From assembly GCF_014212055.1 (NCBI RefSeq), contig NZ_JACJVO010000024.1, forward strand, positions 239,865 to 303,864: a stretch of 64,000 nucleotides of DNA. Reading direction: 5' to 3'. Shown piece after piece: positions 1 to 7,544 of the stretch. Origin of the DNA: Cohnella zeiphila (lineage in GTDB: Bacteria > Bacillota > Bacilli > Paenibacillales > Paenibacillaceae). The notes beneath the pieces are model-generated. The model was not told the origin of the DNA. It made no database searches and saw only the letters and a list, made by a program, of their open reading frames with translations. Made by a program: the position numbers and the translations under genes. Position 1 is the stretch's first letter. The number at the start of each line of letters is the position of its first letter.

Positions 1-374
1 TGCACGGCGGCGTTCTGACGCTGAACGCATCGGAAGGGCTGGCGATCAAAGGCAATTCTTCGAAGTTCAAGCAAGCTTTCATCAACCTTGTCAAAAATAG
101 TATAGAAGCCATCAAACAGGATGGCCGGATCGAGATTCATGCGTATTCGGAAGGGAAATTCGTCTGCATTCGAGTCGCGGACGACGGGGATGGGATGAAT
201 CCGGATGAGGTCGCCAAGCTTGGCGTCCCTTATTTCTCAACTAAGACGAAAGGCACAGGACTGGGTCTTACCGTCACGTTCCGCATTATCGAAGCGATGC
301 AGGGGACGCTCGAATTCCGCAGCGAAAAAGGAAAAGGAACCGAAGCGACCGTCCGGTTCCCTCTGCTGTCCTAA
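1..374 (+). CDS. Sensor histidine kinase, C-terminal ATPase end (partial)
   Basis: The open frame enters from outside the window (codons start at base 3) and stops at TAA 372-374, giving about 123 residues. It is the HATPase_c catalytic domain: the N box reads NLVKNSIEA, the G1 box DDGDGM, the F region PYFSTK and the G2 box GTGLGL. It would bind ATP and phosphorylate a histidine in the missing part. The box spelling and the short GTEATVRFP ending resemble sporulation-type (KinB/KinD-like) kinases, which is inference. It converges on the peptide gene at 390-674, with only 15 bases between the stops. The sensor domain lies outside, so the signal is unknown. Confidence 0.9.
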   Translation, partial: HGGVLTLNASEGLAIKGNSSKFKQAFINLVKNSIEAIKQDGRIEIHAYSEGKFVCIRVADDGDGMNPDEVAKLGVPYFSTKTKGTGLGLTVTFRIIEAMQGTLEFRSEKGKGTEATVRFPLLS

Positions 375-389
375 TCGTCGGCGAGGCGA

Positions 390-674
390 TTACCACACTT
401 CTTTGAGGTTGTCCTCGCTGTCGGTTACGTCTTCCGGGTTGGCGGGAATCGTCAAATAGTACAACGACGGCGTCTCTTCTACGACCTTGAGCTCGATTCC
501 TTCCGGAACGGCGAGGCCGAAGCTTTCCTGGAGCGCCTTCTTCGGATCCGAAAGCAGGCTCTTCTTGAATTCAGGATCGGTCCAGGCTTTCTTGATAACT
601 CGAATTTTCAACGATTCCAGCGACAAAATGAACACGACCTTTCCAATTTTCGGATCAAATACCACCTCCATCAT
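390..674 (-). CDS. NHLP-leader peptide with C-terminal Trp (putative modified pheromone/RiPP precursor)
   Basis: This 94-residue peptide matches the nitrile-hydratase-like leader (NHLP) pattern of RiPP precursors: AWTDPEFKKSLLSDPKKAL, a GLAVPEGIELKVVEETP segment and LYYLTIPANP. Unlike usual NHLP precursors there is no Gly-Gly cleavage site followed by a core. The chain ends in the acidic tail DSEDNLKEVW, with tryptophan as the last residue. I chose the ATG at 674 (or 671) because GAGG lies 8-9 bases upstream; an in-frame TTG at 692 is the alternative. It sits 31 bases after the isoprenoid synthase gene on the same strand, so the two are probably cotranscribed. A Trp-ended small peptide beside an isoprenyl enzyme recalls ComX, whose Trp is prenylated by ComQ. 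That function is inference; the leader resemblance is fairly clear. Confidence 0.7.
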   Translation of the reverse strand: MMEVVFDPKIGKVVFILSLESLKIRVIKKAWTDPEFKKSLLSDPKKALQESFGLAVPEGIELKVVEETPSLYYLTIPANPEDVTDSEDNLKEVW

Positions 675-705
675 ACCATGGACCTCGTCCAATAGTCTCT
701 ATTTT

Positions 706-1653
706 TCAGGAAAAATTCGACAAAAAGTAGGACCATCCGCCCCCAATCGCCAAACGATCCACCGTCTCCGCCGCCCGCCGGGCATCCTCTCGAATTCCCT
801 CGGCGATGCCTACGGTGAAAGAGACTAGCAAATTGGGGGCGGTATCGTTATTTCGGAGTCGCGTCACGTATCCGTCCACTATCTCTCCAAGAGCGTCAAG
901 AGCCCCATGGTGAAAAATCGCCTGTTTGACCGCTCTCTCCGTTAAGGCCTGACCGTCGGGGAGGTGGAGCTTCTCCCGGACGAGCACGAGGAAGGCGTTG
1001 CTGGACTCCTCTGCGAGATCGTCCTTCCAGTCGGCCCAATCGTCGGCCAACTGTAAGACCGCCAGCGCCAGGTCCATCGCCTCTTCCAGCTCCAGAAGCT
1101 CCTTTTCTTGCCCGGTGGCAAGCAGGATGGCTGCTGCACTGACTTTGAGGGGGGCTGACTTGGCTGCGAGCTTGGCCGGTTCGCGGGGATCGGCCCGCAG
1201 GCGTGACCCTTCTTGCGATACGTAAGAGGCCCAATCCGCGACATAGGCTCGGTATCTTTCCCACAGTGGGGAACGGTCCGGGAAATGTCGGCCATACCGC
1301 TCCCGGAATGCCTCCTGGCACAACTGTCCAAGCGCCAGCGAGAGCCGTGTGCCCGGTCCGTTGTCCGGCCCCCGGTCCATCGCGTCATCCACGAGCGAGA
1401 AATGCAGCGTCGCGCAGACGTTCCCGACCGCCAGATCGCGGCATAGGTCCAGCGATCCACCCCAGCGTTCCCGCAGCCAAAATGGAAGCAGGCCGAACAG
1501 CATGTTGGAGCGACCGGCTTCGCTTTGCGGGTTGATTCGGCGGAGCAGTTGGTGGCCGTATAACGCGAGAGGTGCTGGGAAAGAGGCGACGATAGACTCC
1601 GCTTCTTTGAATACTTGTACCAGTTCGTTGTCGTAGACTCTCATTTGTTCCAT
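706..1653 (-). CDS. Class I isoprenoid synthase-like enzyme (ComQ-like position)
   Basis: This is an all-alpha protein of about 315 residues. It has two aspartate-rich metal-binding motifs of the trans-isoprenyl diphosphate synthase/terpene synthase fold: DDAMD (residues 89-93) and DDWAD (204-208), the latter followed by DD at 211-212. Such enzymes bind Mg2+ and allylic diphosphates. Overall spelling does not match FPP/GGPP synthases, and it is not the large-terpene-synthase (DUF2600) family. The start chosen is the ATG at 1653 with GGAG upstream (MEQMRVYDNE); ATG 1674 is also in frame. The gene directly precedes the NHLP/Trp peptide, the same order as comQ-comX. It may prenylate that peptide or make a free terpenoid; the sequence does not decide. 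Confidence 0.7.
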   Translation of the reverse strand: MEQMRVYDNELVQVFKEAESIVASFPAPLALYGHQLLRRINPQSEAGRSNMLFGLLPFWLRERWGGSLDLCRDLAVGNVCATLHFSLVDDAMDRGPDNGPGTRLSLALGQLCQEAFRERYGRHFPDRSPLWERYRAYVADWASYVSQEGSRLRADPREPAKLAAKSAPLKVSAAAILLATGQEKELLELEEAMDLALAVLQLADDWADWKDDLAEESSNAFLVLVREKLHLPDGQALTERAVKQAIFHHGALDALGEIVDGYVTRLRNNDTAPNLLVSFTVGIAEGIREDARRAAETVDRLAIGGGWSYFLSNFS

Positions 1654-1712
1654 TCGCGGCGCTCCGTCTCTCATTTTGGAATAATCATAGCAAAATAAGG
1701 GAGGGGAGCGAT

Positions 1713-1841
1713 ATGGTGGGGAAAAGAAAACCGGTCCGGTTCGGGAAACTTCGAGGATCTAGGGTGATTACACGGCGCTTCTGGAAGACGACAACCGGTA
1801 CGGAGCTGGAGGCGATTTCGGCAAAAGTGGAAATGAAATGA
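1713..1841 (+). CDS. Possible small basic ORF (42 aa)
   Basis: An ATG preceded by GAGGGGAG opens a 42-codon frame divergent from the isoprenoid synthase. The product would be very basic at its N-terminus (MVGKRKPVRFGKLRG). It overlaps the next tiny frame by ATGA. I know no family for it. Only the ribosome site and the coupled overlap support it, so it may be noise. Confidence 0.2.
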   Translation: MVGKRKPVRFGKLRGSRVITRRFWKTTTGTELEAISAKVEMK

Positions 1842-1921
1842 TGCCTGTGTGGGTGAAGTGGGCAAAGGAAGAAGCTGAAGCCTGGAAGGAAGGCTGGAGA
1901 ATCGGTTGGGTGAAGGGTTGA
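1838..1921 (+). CDS. Possible Trp-rich micro-ORF (27 aa)
   Basis: The frame starts at ATG 1838, overlapping the stop of the preceding frame by four bases. It encodes 27 residues with five tryptophans spaced along an amphipathic-looking Lys/Glu stretch (KWAKEEAEAWKEGW, then RIGWVKG). There is no recognisable family. It might be a small membrane-active or signalling peptide, or a chance frame. Confidence 0.18.
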   Translation: MMPVWVKWAKEEAEAWKEGWRIGWVKG

Positions 1922-1979
1922 AATAAGACCGACAGGAGGAGCGACAAGACATCATACAATAGTCCCTCAATAAAACTGC

Positions 1980-2269
1980 TTATTGGAAAAAGTAGCCGAT
2001 TTGTTTGACATTTCTGTCGATCAAGCAAGGCAATTGCGGACAAGAGGTGAAGACGCTGTTGATCGACTTGGTCTTTGCTATGCCAGTGACGCCTGTCAGG
2101 TAGTCAATCATCATCAACGCCAGCAACACCTGCAGCGCCTTGTTACAGCCGGGAGTCCTGGAACAAACCGATCGAGAAGCTTTTTAAAATACTGAACGAC
2201 AAAGAACGTCAACAAAGAAGCGCCCCCCATTGCGGAGAGCGCCTGCCAGGTGAAGAGTTGTCCATCCAT
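1980..2269 (-). pseudogene. Phage holin remnant (frameshifted)
   Basis: From ATG 2269 (good site AAGGCGGTG) the frame reads MDGQLFTWQALSAMGGASLL, a first membrane segment, then KKLLDRFVPGLPAVT, then collapses into RRCRCCWR and stops at 2114. In the frame two bases on, the sequence resumes as ALQVLLALMMIDYLTGV, the hallmark of the toxin-secretion/phage-lysis holin family. It then degenerates to a stop at 1980-1982. So one frameshift and a damaged C-terminal half are visible. A longer upstream start at 2350 overlaps the XhlA stop. The gene is the last of the tail operon and is unlikely to make a working holin. Confidence 0.7.
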
Positions 2270-2346
2270 TTTCAAGACACCGCCTTGATTAAGAGTCCTA
2301 CGGCAGCGATTGTCATACTCCCGAGGCTTATTGTCGTTCCGATCAA

Positions 2347-2526
2347 TCATTTGACCGTCTGCTTATAAGCGTTCAATTCTTCCCGCAGCTCCTTGATTCG
2401 GTGGTGCGCTTCTTTCGCAAGCATCACACCTTCTTGGGCAATTTCTCGGGCGTTGTTCATCAAATCCAGTTTCGTCTCTACCCGCGTCAATCGCTGAAGG
2501 ATTTCGTTCGTCTCATTTTCCGGCAT
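2347..2526 (-). CDS. xhlA: XhlA-like haemolysin/holin accessory protein
   Basis: This 59-residue frame begins MPENETNEILQRLTRVETKL and continues DLMNNAREIAQEG, then an amphipathic helix ending LNAYKQTVK. The length and the ILQRLTRVETKLDLM coiled-coil pattern fit the XhlA family, which acts with a holin in PBSX-type lysis. A usual XhlA carries a C-terminal membrane segment; none is obvious here, so it may be shortened. GGAAGGTGGGG lies just upstream. It is followed by the broken holin and preceded by the truncated endolysin. Confidence 0.6.
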   Translation of the reverse strand: MPENETNEILQRLTRVETKLDLMNNAREIAQEGVMLAKEAHHRIKELREELNAYKQTVK

Positions 2527-2552
2527 CTGCGCCCCACCTTCCCCAACATAAA

Positions 2553-2576
2553 GAGGCCGAGCTTTTGCCCGACCTC
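2553..2576 (-). terminator. Hairpin between lysis-gene remnants
   Basis: A 10-bp stem (two G-T pairs) with loop AAAA reads GAGGTCGGGC/GCTCGGCCTC on the minus strand and is followed by TTTATGTT. It lies between the truncated endolysin and xhlA and may terminate the tail transcript before xhlA. Confidence 0.5.
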
Positions 2577-2605
2577 AAATTACCAAGCGTTTGCGAAACT
2601 GTTAA

Positions 2606-2704
2606 CTACACTTGCGCCATCATGACGGACGGGAGAATATTATTCGCCTGGCAATCCGCAATGATGATAAGCCGCATTTGTTCCTCGTACGTATTAGGCA
2701 TCAT
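2606..2704 (-). pseudogene. Truncated glucosaminidase endolysin N-terminus
   Basis: Only 32 codons remain, starting at ATG 2704, which overlaps the stop of the fibre gene upstream. The peptide contains MPNTYEEQMRLIIIADCQA followed by NNILPSVMMAQV and then TAG. This matches the opening of glucosaminidase (FlgJ/LytG-type) endolysins, which read roughly I..IA..A..NNILPSV.IAQA before LE(S/T)G. The catalytic part is absent; no continuation is found before the hairpin at 2553. I take it as a deletion remnant. Confidence rests on about 25 residues. Confidence 0.5.
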
Positions 2705-3198
2705 ACCAATCCTCTTACCATACATGCAAATTCCATTGTGTCTCCTGCATAGGTTATCGCCGGACCGCTAGTAGAATAAAAATGAAACGTTACCGTGATG
2801 GACGTTCCGTTGACAGTAGCAGACATAATTTCGAACCCGACACTTCCACCCTGATTATTGTTCATTGAATTATAATATCCCCTTAATGATGGCGGAGATA
2901 TCGATTTAAATGCAGCAGGGAACCACCTTGCATTGTCTGTCATACTTGTTGTAACGGTTCCCGATGTCATTTTTATCGCCACATCATTTATCGTTGTGAA
3001 TGTTACATTTGTAAGTGTAATAGTTCCCTGTACATTCGATGTGGTATTGGTAATAATATTTGCAATTAGGTCCATTTTTTCGACCGTGGTAGTTTGTTGC
3101 AATGTCCCCGCGCGATTGTAGTACGACCCTGCACAAAATGATTTACCTTCCGCCACGTCTGCGGGCGTAGCGTCTCCCGGAAGCCATAACTGAGACAT
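2701..3198 (-). CDS. Phage tail-fibre-associated protein, unknown (165 aa)
   Basis: A beta-rich protein with many Thr/Asn/Ser and no signal peptide. Its N-terminus (SQLWLPGDATPADVAEGKSF, then CAGSYYNRAGTL) resembles the ends of tail-fibre and receptor-binding proteins in Gram-positive phages (ADVLAGKTF.AG...N..GT). It starts one base after the fibre gene and ends overlapping the endolysin remnant. Base composition is clearly lower in GC than the tail genes, as is common for exchanged host-range segments. Probably a fibre tip or chaperone. Confidence 0.55.
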   Translation of the reverse strand: MSQLWLPGDATPADVAEGKSFCAGSYYNRAGTLQQTTTVEKMDLIANIITNTTSNVQGTITLTNVTFTTINDVAIKMTSGTVTTSMTDNARWFPAAFKSISPPSLRGYYNSMNNNQGGSVGFEIMSATVNGTSITVTFHFYSTSGPAITYAGDTMEFACMVRGLV

Positions 3199-3199
3199 T

Positions 3200-3886
3200 T
3201 TACACCTCCGTGATTGAAGCGGAAACTTTTACGGCCCCCGGAACATTGGACGTAAATACCACTTGAATAAATTGTGCAGTAGCATTGAAGTAGATAGGGA
3301 ATAGGCTATAGCTTCCGACATCAAAGGGAGCAGATTGGACGAAATTTGATGTTTGGTATCCAGTCGCGTCTGCATACAGCACGCTACCAGAAAGGATTGT
3401 TGAACTAGTAACACGCAAATATACATATACAACGAAATTCCCCTGAGCCGCGGGCGTAAAGCCCACAACCTGTTGCTGGGTTGTCGTTATGCTTACTTCG
3501 CTTGCGGACGCAACCTTCCCCACAAAATCGCTCGCGTGCTTTCCGCCTACCATTTCGGCGTTAAGGTTTGGAACCATCGTTGAAGATGTTACGCCTATCG
3601 GGGCAGTGCCATTAGCGACCGTTGACTTAAATCCGTTTGCCTGAATAAATCCGTCGATTGCACGTCTAACCGCAATAGAGCCGTTAATGCTGCCTTCTGT
3701 CGTATGCAAGCCATCCACCATGTCGGCATCCAGCCCGCTGCCTGTCCCGTCAACTGTCTTGATCTTGGCAAGGACATCGGCGGCCGTGTAAGCGGAGGCG
3801 TTAAGCTTGTTATTTATTTCTGTACCGATCTGGTTCATGTCGGCAGGCTGAACTTTGTCGTCTCTGCTCCAGTCTGTCTTTGCCAT
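3200..3886 (-). CDS. Phage tail fibre protein
   Basis: The 228-residue product starts MAKTDWSRDDKVQPADMNQIG, a common start of Firmicute tail fibres. It carries the fibre motif GLDADMVDGLHT (about residues 53-64) and a second copy-like NLNAEMVGGKHASDF (about 108-122). The C-terminal half is beta-rich, Thr/Ser/Val heavy, and would form the receptor-binding part. The start overlaps the previous stop (ATGA type). GC drops in the 3' half relative to the baseplate genes. Confidence 0.75.
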   Translation of the reverse strand: MAKTDWSRDDKVQPADMNQIGTEINNKLNASAYTAADVLAKIKTVDGTGSGLDADMVDGLHTTEGSINGSIAVRRAIDGFIQANGFKSTVANGTAPIGVTSSTMVPNLNAEMVGGKHASDFVGKVASASEVSITTTQQQVVGFTPAAQGNFVVYVYLRVTSSTILSGSVLYADATGYQTSNFVQSAPFDVGSYSLFPIYFNATAQFIQVVFTSNVPGAVKVSASITEV

Positions 3887-4173
3887 CAGTTCGTCCCCTC
3901 CTTCACGTTGATCGTTTGCAAAATAAGCGTGTCTGACGAGATCGGCACGTTGACGGGGTTGCTGGTCAAAACAGTCCCCGAAGCATCTTGCAGGTCGATC
4001 TGAGTAATGAGTTGCACATCAGCTATCGGTACGATATAGTTCAGAGCTAAAGTGTTATCCGTAACTTCCTTCACCTCAAAATTCACAATCTCATAACTGC
4101 CGTTGAGCACAACTTTTGCCACACGGCCGTCAATGTATGTGGCGACATCATGCAAAAGATTCGGTTCGATCAT
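3886..4173 (-). CDS. Small baseplate/fibre-linking protein, unknown (95 aa)
   Basis: I start at ATG 4173 (MIEPNLLHDVATYIDGRV), which has GGAGGTG upstream and overlaps the XkdU stop; an upstream in-frame ATG at 4227 lies inside XkdU. The protein is beta-rich, with alternating Val/Ile strands and a repeated S.TL/N.TL pattern. It lies where PBSX-like clusters keep a short protein between XkdU and the fibre. No known domain was recognised. Confidence 0.6.
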   Translation of the reverse strand: MIEPNLLHDVATYIDGRVAKVVLNGSYEIVNFEVKEVTDNTLALNYIVPIADVQLITQIDLQDASGTVLTSNPVNVPISSDTLILQTINVKEGTN

Positions 4174-4763
4174 ATAACGGGCACCTCCACTCCAAGCGTC
4201 GAAAAAGCTTTCTCCCCGAGATTCCAAGAGCCGTCAAGCTTGTAATTCCAGTCGATGGTTTGCCTCGAAATGGATTCGTCCAATTCGAGCGTAATGTTTA
4301 AGGCCGTGTTCTGCTGGTAGACGATATTCGCAGGCTTGACCATCTCCACCGTCCGGATGATTTCTTTGAACACGTTCGCGTTCTCGATGTTGGTCGTGAC
4401 GTAGAGAATAAAATTCTGCACGTCGACGGAAACGACCGTCATCCCCGGGCCTACCAATCGATCTAGTTGCTGCTGGAGATACCGAACCGTGAACGGAGGC
4501 TTGGTCTGGTAACGGTTAAGGATTCTTTTCCTGCGAAAGTCCAACGTTTCTTTAGACGGGTCCGCCTGAATACCCAGCATCGCCTCCCGACGAGCGATTG
4601 CCGCCGTGCTGGCCGTCAGGACGAATTGATCATCAAGCAGCCGCTGAACGTCCGTGTCGAGGCTGTCGAATTCGGAGTTCTCGGCAGCGGCCATAGCAGT
4701 AAAGTCCTCGATGTCCTGGTAATAGGACGGCAGATATTTCATGATGTGATCAGTCACTGACAT
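4170..4763 (-). CDS. xkdU: XkdU-like baseplate protein (DUF2313/YmfQ)
   Basis: At 197 residues this is close to PBSX XkdU in length. The opening HIMKYLPSYYQDIEDF and the segment DQFVLTASTAAIARREAMLG followed by FRRKRILNRYQTKPPFT are typical of the YmfQ/DUF2313 family, thought to join baseplate and fibre. It overlaps the end of the baseplate J gene by 14 bases, indicating coupled translation. Confidence 0.85.
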   Translation of the reverse strand: MSVTDHIMKYLPSYYQDIEDFTAMAAAENSEFDSLDTDVQRLLDDQFVLTASTAAIARREAMLGIQADPSKETLDFRRKRILNRYQTKPPFTVRYLQQQLDRLVGPGMTVVSVDVQNFILYVTTNIENANVFKEIIRTVEMVKPANIVYQQNTALNITLELDESISRQTIDWNYKLDGSWNLGEKAFSTLGVEVPVI

Positions 4764-5835
4764 GGATCGTCACCGTCCCGAGCATCGGAATTTCATCTTT
4801 CTCGAGCTTGAGATTGTCCGCAATGCCGTTCAGCGTCGTGCCGCCTACGTCGACCATGCCGGGCACCGTCAGAATCGCCGCCTCAATTAGCGCTATGCGC
4901 ACGATAATCTGATCCTGCGCCGCCCAGGACTTGCGGAGGCCGAGCAGATAGTCGCCAATGGCGGCCTCAATGGGGGCCTGAACCTGACCGACGGTTACGC
5001 CGTCGACCAACGTGACCGTCGTCACGACGTTGACCGTAACGGCGCTTGCTCCGGCGACCGTCACCTTATGCCCGATCGGGGCTGTGCCGTTTCCTAGGCC
5101 GCTATTGATCGTGGGATCGACAGCGGCCTGTACATCCGCTACGAGCTGCGCGGAAGGAGCGGACCAGTCCGACGCAATGATCGTGCATTTGACGGTCCCG
5201 CCTCCCTGCCAGACCGGATAAACCTTGACGCCGCCGACGCCGTCCATCGCACCGATCGTTTTTTTGTAGTCGGCCACATTTCCGCCGAACGAAGGATTGT
5301 TGACCTCTTCGTAATAACGCTGGCGTAGCGCATCGTCGGTCTCCTCGTCCTCCCCGGGCACCAGAACCGGGCCCAACTCTGCTCGAACGAGTCCATTAAT
5401 GAACTGAATCGGCAGCAGGGTGCCGAAAAGCTGGTTGCCGACAATACCGACCGTCTCGCACTCCAACGAGTAGACGCCGGTGCCGATCTTGGCGGAGGCC
5501 TCGTAATTTAGGTCCTGAATGCCGAATCGGCTGCCGATCGGAACGTCCAGGAGAACATCGCCAGTCCCATAAAAACGCCCCTCGCGGCGAGCGGCGGTGG
5601 CCGACTGCCGATTCACCCCGAACTCGGCCGTGCGTCGGGAGAGATCGTCCCCGGAGGCCGTGTCGGCGAAAGAGAGACTGTCGTTCAAGTCGAGCTCGAT
5701 GTACATTTGCGCGAGCTCGATGGCCGCCGGCGCCAGCGCATCGTAAATCACCGAGCCTTGCCGCTTGTCGATGTCGTCCGGGACGCGATCGAGCATTCGC
5801 TGCAGGATGGCGTCGGCCGTTTGGGACTCATACAC
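4750..5835 (-). CDS. xkdT: Baseplate J-like protein (XkdT)
   Basis: A 361-residue baseplate wedge protein of the Baseplate_J/gp47 family. Family features are the N-terminal ILQRMLDRVPDDIDKRQGS, the LAQMYIELDL helix, the DDLSRRTAEFGVNR segment and a central DDALRQRYYEEVNNPSFGGN. It forms the wedge ring that triggers sheath contraction in contractile tails. It overlaps XkdS by 8 bases upstream and XkdU by 14 downstream. Confidence 0.92.
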   Translation of the reverse strand: MYESQTADAILQRMLDRVPDDIDKRQGSVIYDALAPAAIELAQMYIELDLNDSLSFADTASGDDLSRRTAEFGVNRQSATAARREGRFYGTGDVLLDVPIGSRFGIQDLNYEASAKIGTGVYSLECETVGIVGNQLFGTLLPIQFINGLVRAELGPVLVPGEDEETDDALRQRYYEEVNNPSFGGNVADYKKTIGAMDGVGGVKVYPVWQGGGTVKCTIIASDWSAPSAQLVADVQAAVDPTINSGLGNGTAPIGHKVTVAGASAVTVNVVTTVTLVDGVTVGQVQAPIEAAIGDYLLGLRKSWAAQDQIIVRIALIEAAILTVPGMVDVGGTTLNGIADNLKLEKDEIPMLGTVTIHVSD

Positions 5836-6226
5836 GGGTCGTCACCTCATTTCTAAAATCGCCGTAAGTCGAGATCACCGTAAAAGCGACAGTCGCGCTG
5901 TCCTCGCTAATTGAGACGTCGAAGTCGACGACGTCGCGGATCCGATCGTCCTGTGTCAGAGCCTCGCGTACCCGCCTGCGAAGCTCGGAATCGGCAAGGC
6001 CCGAGCTCTGACCGAACAATCCGGAGAGCTCGGAACCGTAATCGGCATTATAGATCAGGTAAAAAAAACGCTCCGTCCGGAGAATCTTATGGACCGCCTG
6101 CTTGACGGCCTCCAGCTCGTCGATCATTCCCGCCGCGCGACCGCGGTCCGAATCGAGCCGCCACGTCCTCGACGGCAGCGTCGCTTCCACGGTATCGGGC
6201 GTGATCTGGCCGCCTGCCGGTATCAT
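5828..6226 (-). CDS. xkdS: XkdS-like baseplate wedge protein (DUF2634)
   Basis: A 132-residue gp25-like/DUF2634 protein. The central stretch VKQAVHKILRTERFFYLIYN followed by YGSEL is the family core, and RTWRLD sits before it. It makes the small baseplate wedge subunit. It overlaps both neighbours by 4-8 bases in a tightly coupled operon. Confidence 0.88.
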   Translation of the reverse strand: MIPAGGQITPDTVEATLPSRTWRLDSDRGRAAGMIDELEAVKQAVHKILRTERFFYLIYNADYGSELSGLFGQSSGLADSELRRRVREALTQDDRIRDVVDFDVSISEDSATVAFTVISTYGDFRNEVTTRV

Positions 6227-6576
6227 GGGTTGACCACCACCTTGTCCAAAATTAAATACTGCTGCCCGCCCTGCCAGCGAAGGAGAATGACCTGGTCTCC
6301 GCCGTTCAGTCCTTCTCGTATGACGACTTTCTCGGCCAGCGCCGCTCCTGTCGTTCCTGAGGCACCGTCGTCCGTGTACGTGTGGGAATGAGACAGATCG
6401 AGTTCATAGCGCGTTAGCGATTCCGGAACAATTAAAAAATCCGCATCGAGCGTAAACCGTTGATCAACGTTTACCTCTAGCGGATCCGATTGGGTCACCG
6501 TCCCAAAAAGGAGGGACGTGGGACTGGATGCCGTGACCGCGTCGACGGCAGCCTTTTTAATGGCTTCAAGCATCAT
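6223..6576 (-). CDS. xkdR: XkdR-like tail protein (DUF2577)
   Basis: A 117-residue DUF2577 protein. It has a short N-terminal helix, then LFGTVTQSDPLEVNVDQRF, the LIVPESLTRY strand and a C-terminal small barrel with GDQVILLRWQGGQQYLILD. It is thought to belong to the hub or spike region. A four-base overlap joins it to XkdQ upstream and XkdS downstream. Confidence 0.85.
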   Translation of the reverse strand: MMLEAIKKAAVDAVTASSPTSLLFGTVTQSDPLEVNVDQRFTLDADFLIVPESLTRYELDLSHSHTYTDDGASGTTGAALAEKVVIREGLNGGDQVILLRWQGGQQYLILDKVVVNP

Positions 6577-7544
6577 ATCACCTTCAATGTAATGGACATG
6601 GTGTGCTCGGCGCCGTCGAAGCTGTGCTTGACTTCTTCGACCATCACTAGGTTAGCGATGCCGAGCGACTTGATGACGATCGGCAAGTACATGCCGGCGC
6701 GAACCCGGATGTCTCCGACCGCATCCAGCTTCAGCGCGCGCTGCTCGCGATTTTTGAGGGCGAGAAGCTGGGCAAGCATCTCGTTGATCTGCGCAGCGTT
6801 CAAATCATCGTCTATGCTCTGATAGAGCTGGAGTATGCCCCATCTGCCCATATTCGGATTTACGGGAGTCTGGTAAGGAGTGTGTTTGCCGGTTTGCTTG
6901 TCGTCCCGGTAGAGCTTGATTCGGTTGTACGTGTCGCTGTCGATATCCTCGCTGTAGTCGTAACCGGTCAACAGACTTCCGTCGCCAATGTAAAACTCGG
7001 CGTTAAAATCGCGAACGCGGCGAAGCGAGAGTGCACCGAAGTCGTCGAAAAAAACGAAAAACTGACCTGCCCTGCCAAGCGTCAGCGTATTCGCCTGTTC
7101 GATGATATCAAGCAACGTCTGAGCGTCTGCGTTCAATTTGGGAATTCGGTAGCCCGTGCTGTCGATGCGCCCCACCTTGAGTTGGAAGTCCGCCGCGATT
7201 CGTTTGATAATGTCTCCCGTCTCCATGTTTTTGAAAGAGTACGTGTCCTTGTTGAGCAAATACCGAACCTGGTCATAGGCGCTCACGCTGATCTCCTGAT
7301 CCGCATTCTGGCCGAGCTTGAATACATAGCCGTAAAATACGTTGGTCCCGTCAAAACGGAACCGCACGATGTCGCCGTTGTTGATTGTGAATTGCTTGTC
7401 TTGGGTAATCCCGTCATTGACGATCTTGAATTCCAGCGATGCGGGCTTGCCGACGCGCGAAGTTGTCCAGGAGATGCTCTCGGCGATGGAGGAGAGGTCC
7501 CAGACGTTGCCGTTTTTATTGTCGATCAGCAGTTCAACCGCCAC
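6573..7544 (-). CDS. xkdQ: XkdQ/YqbQ-like baseplate hub protein
   Basis: A 323-residue hub protein related to gpD/gp27. The N-terminal half contains SISWTTSRVGKPASLEFKIV and a GDIVRFRFDGTNVFYGYVF strand pair; the C-terminal half has the EEVKHSFDGAEHTMSITLKV barrel end. The start is a GTG overlapping the LysM gene stop. With XkdR, XkdS and XkdT it forms the baseplate. Confidence 0.88.
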   Translation of the reverse strand: MAVELLIDNKNGNVWDLSSIAESISWTTSRVGKPASLEFKIVNDGITQDKQFTINNGDIVRFRFDGTNVFYGYVFKLGQNADQEISVSAYDQVRYLLNKDTYSFKNMETGDIIKRIAADFQLKVGRIDSTGYRIPKLNADAQTLLDIIEQANTLTLGRAGQFFVFFDDFGALSLRRVRDFNAEFYIGDGSLLTGYDYSEDIDSDTYNRIKLYRDDKQTGKHTPYQTPVNPNMGRWGILQLYQSIDDDLNAAQINEMLAQLLALKNREQRALKLDAVGDIRVRAGMYLPIVIKSLGIANLVMVEEVKHSFDGAEHTMSITLKVI

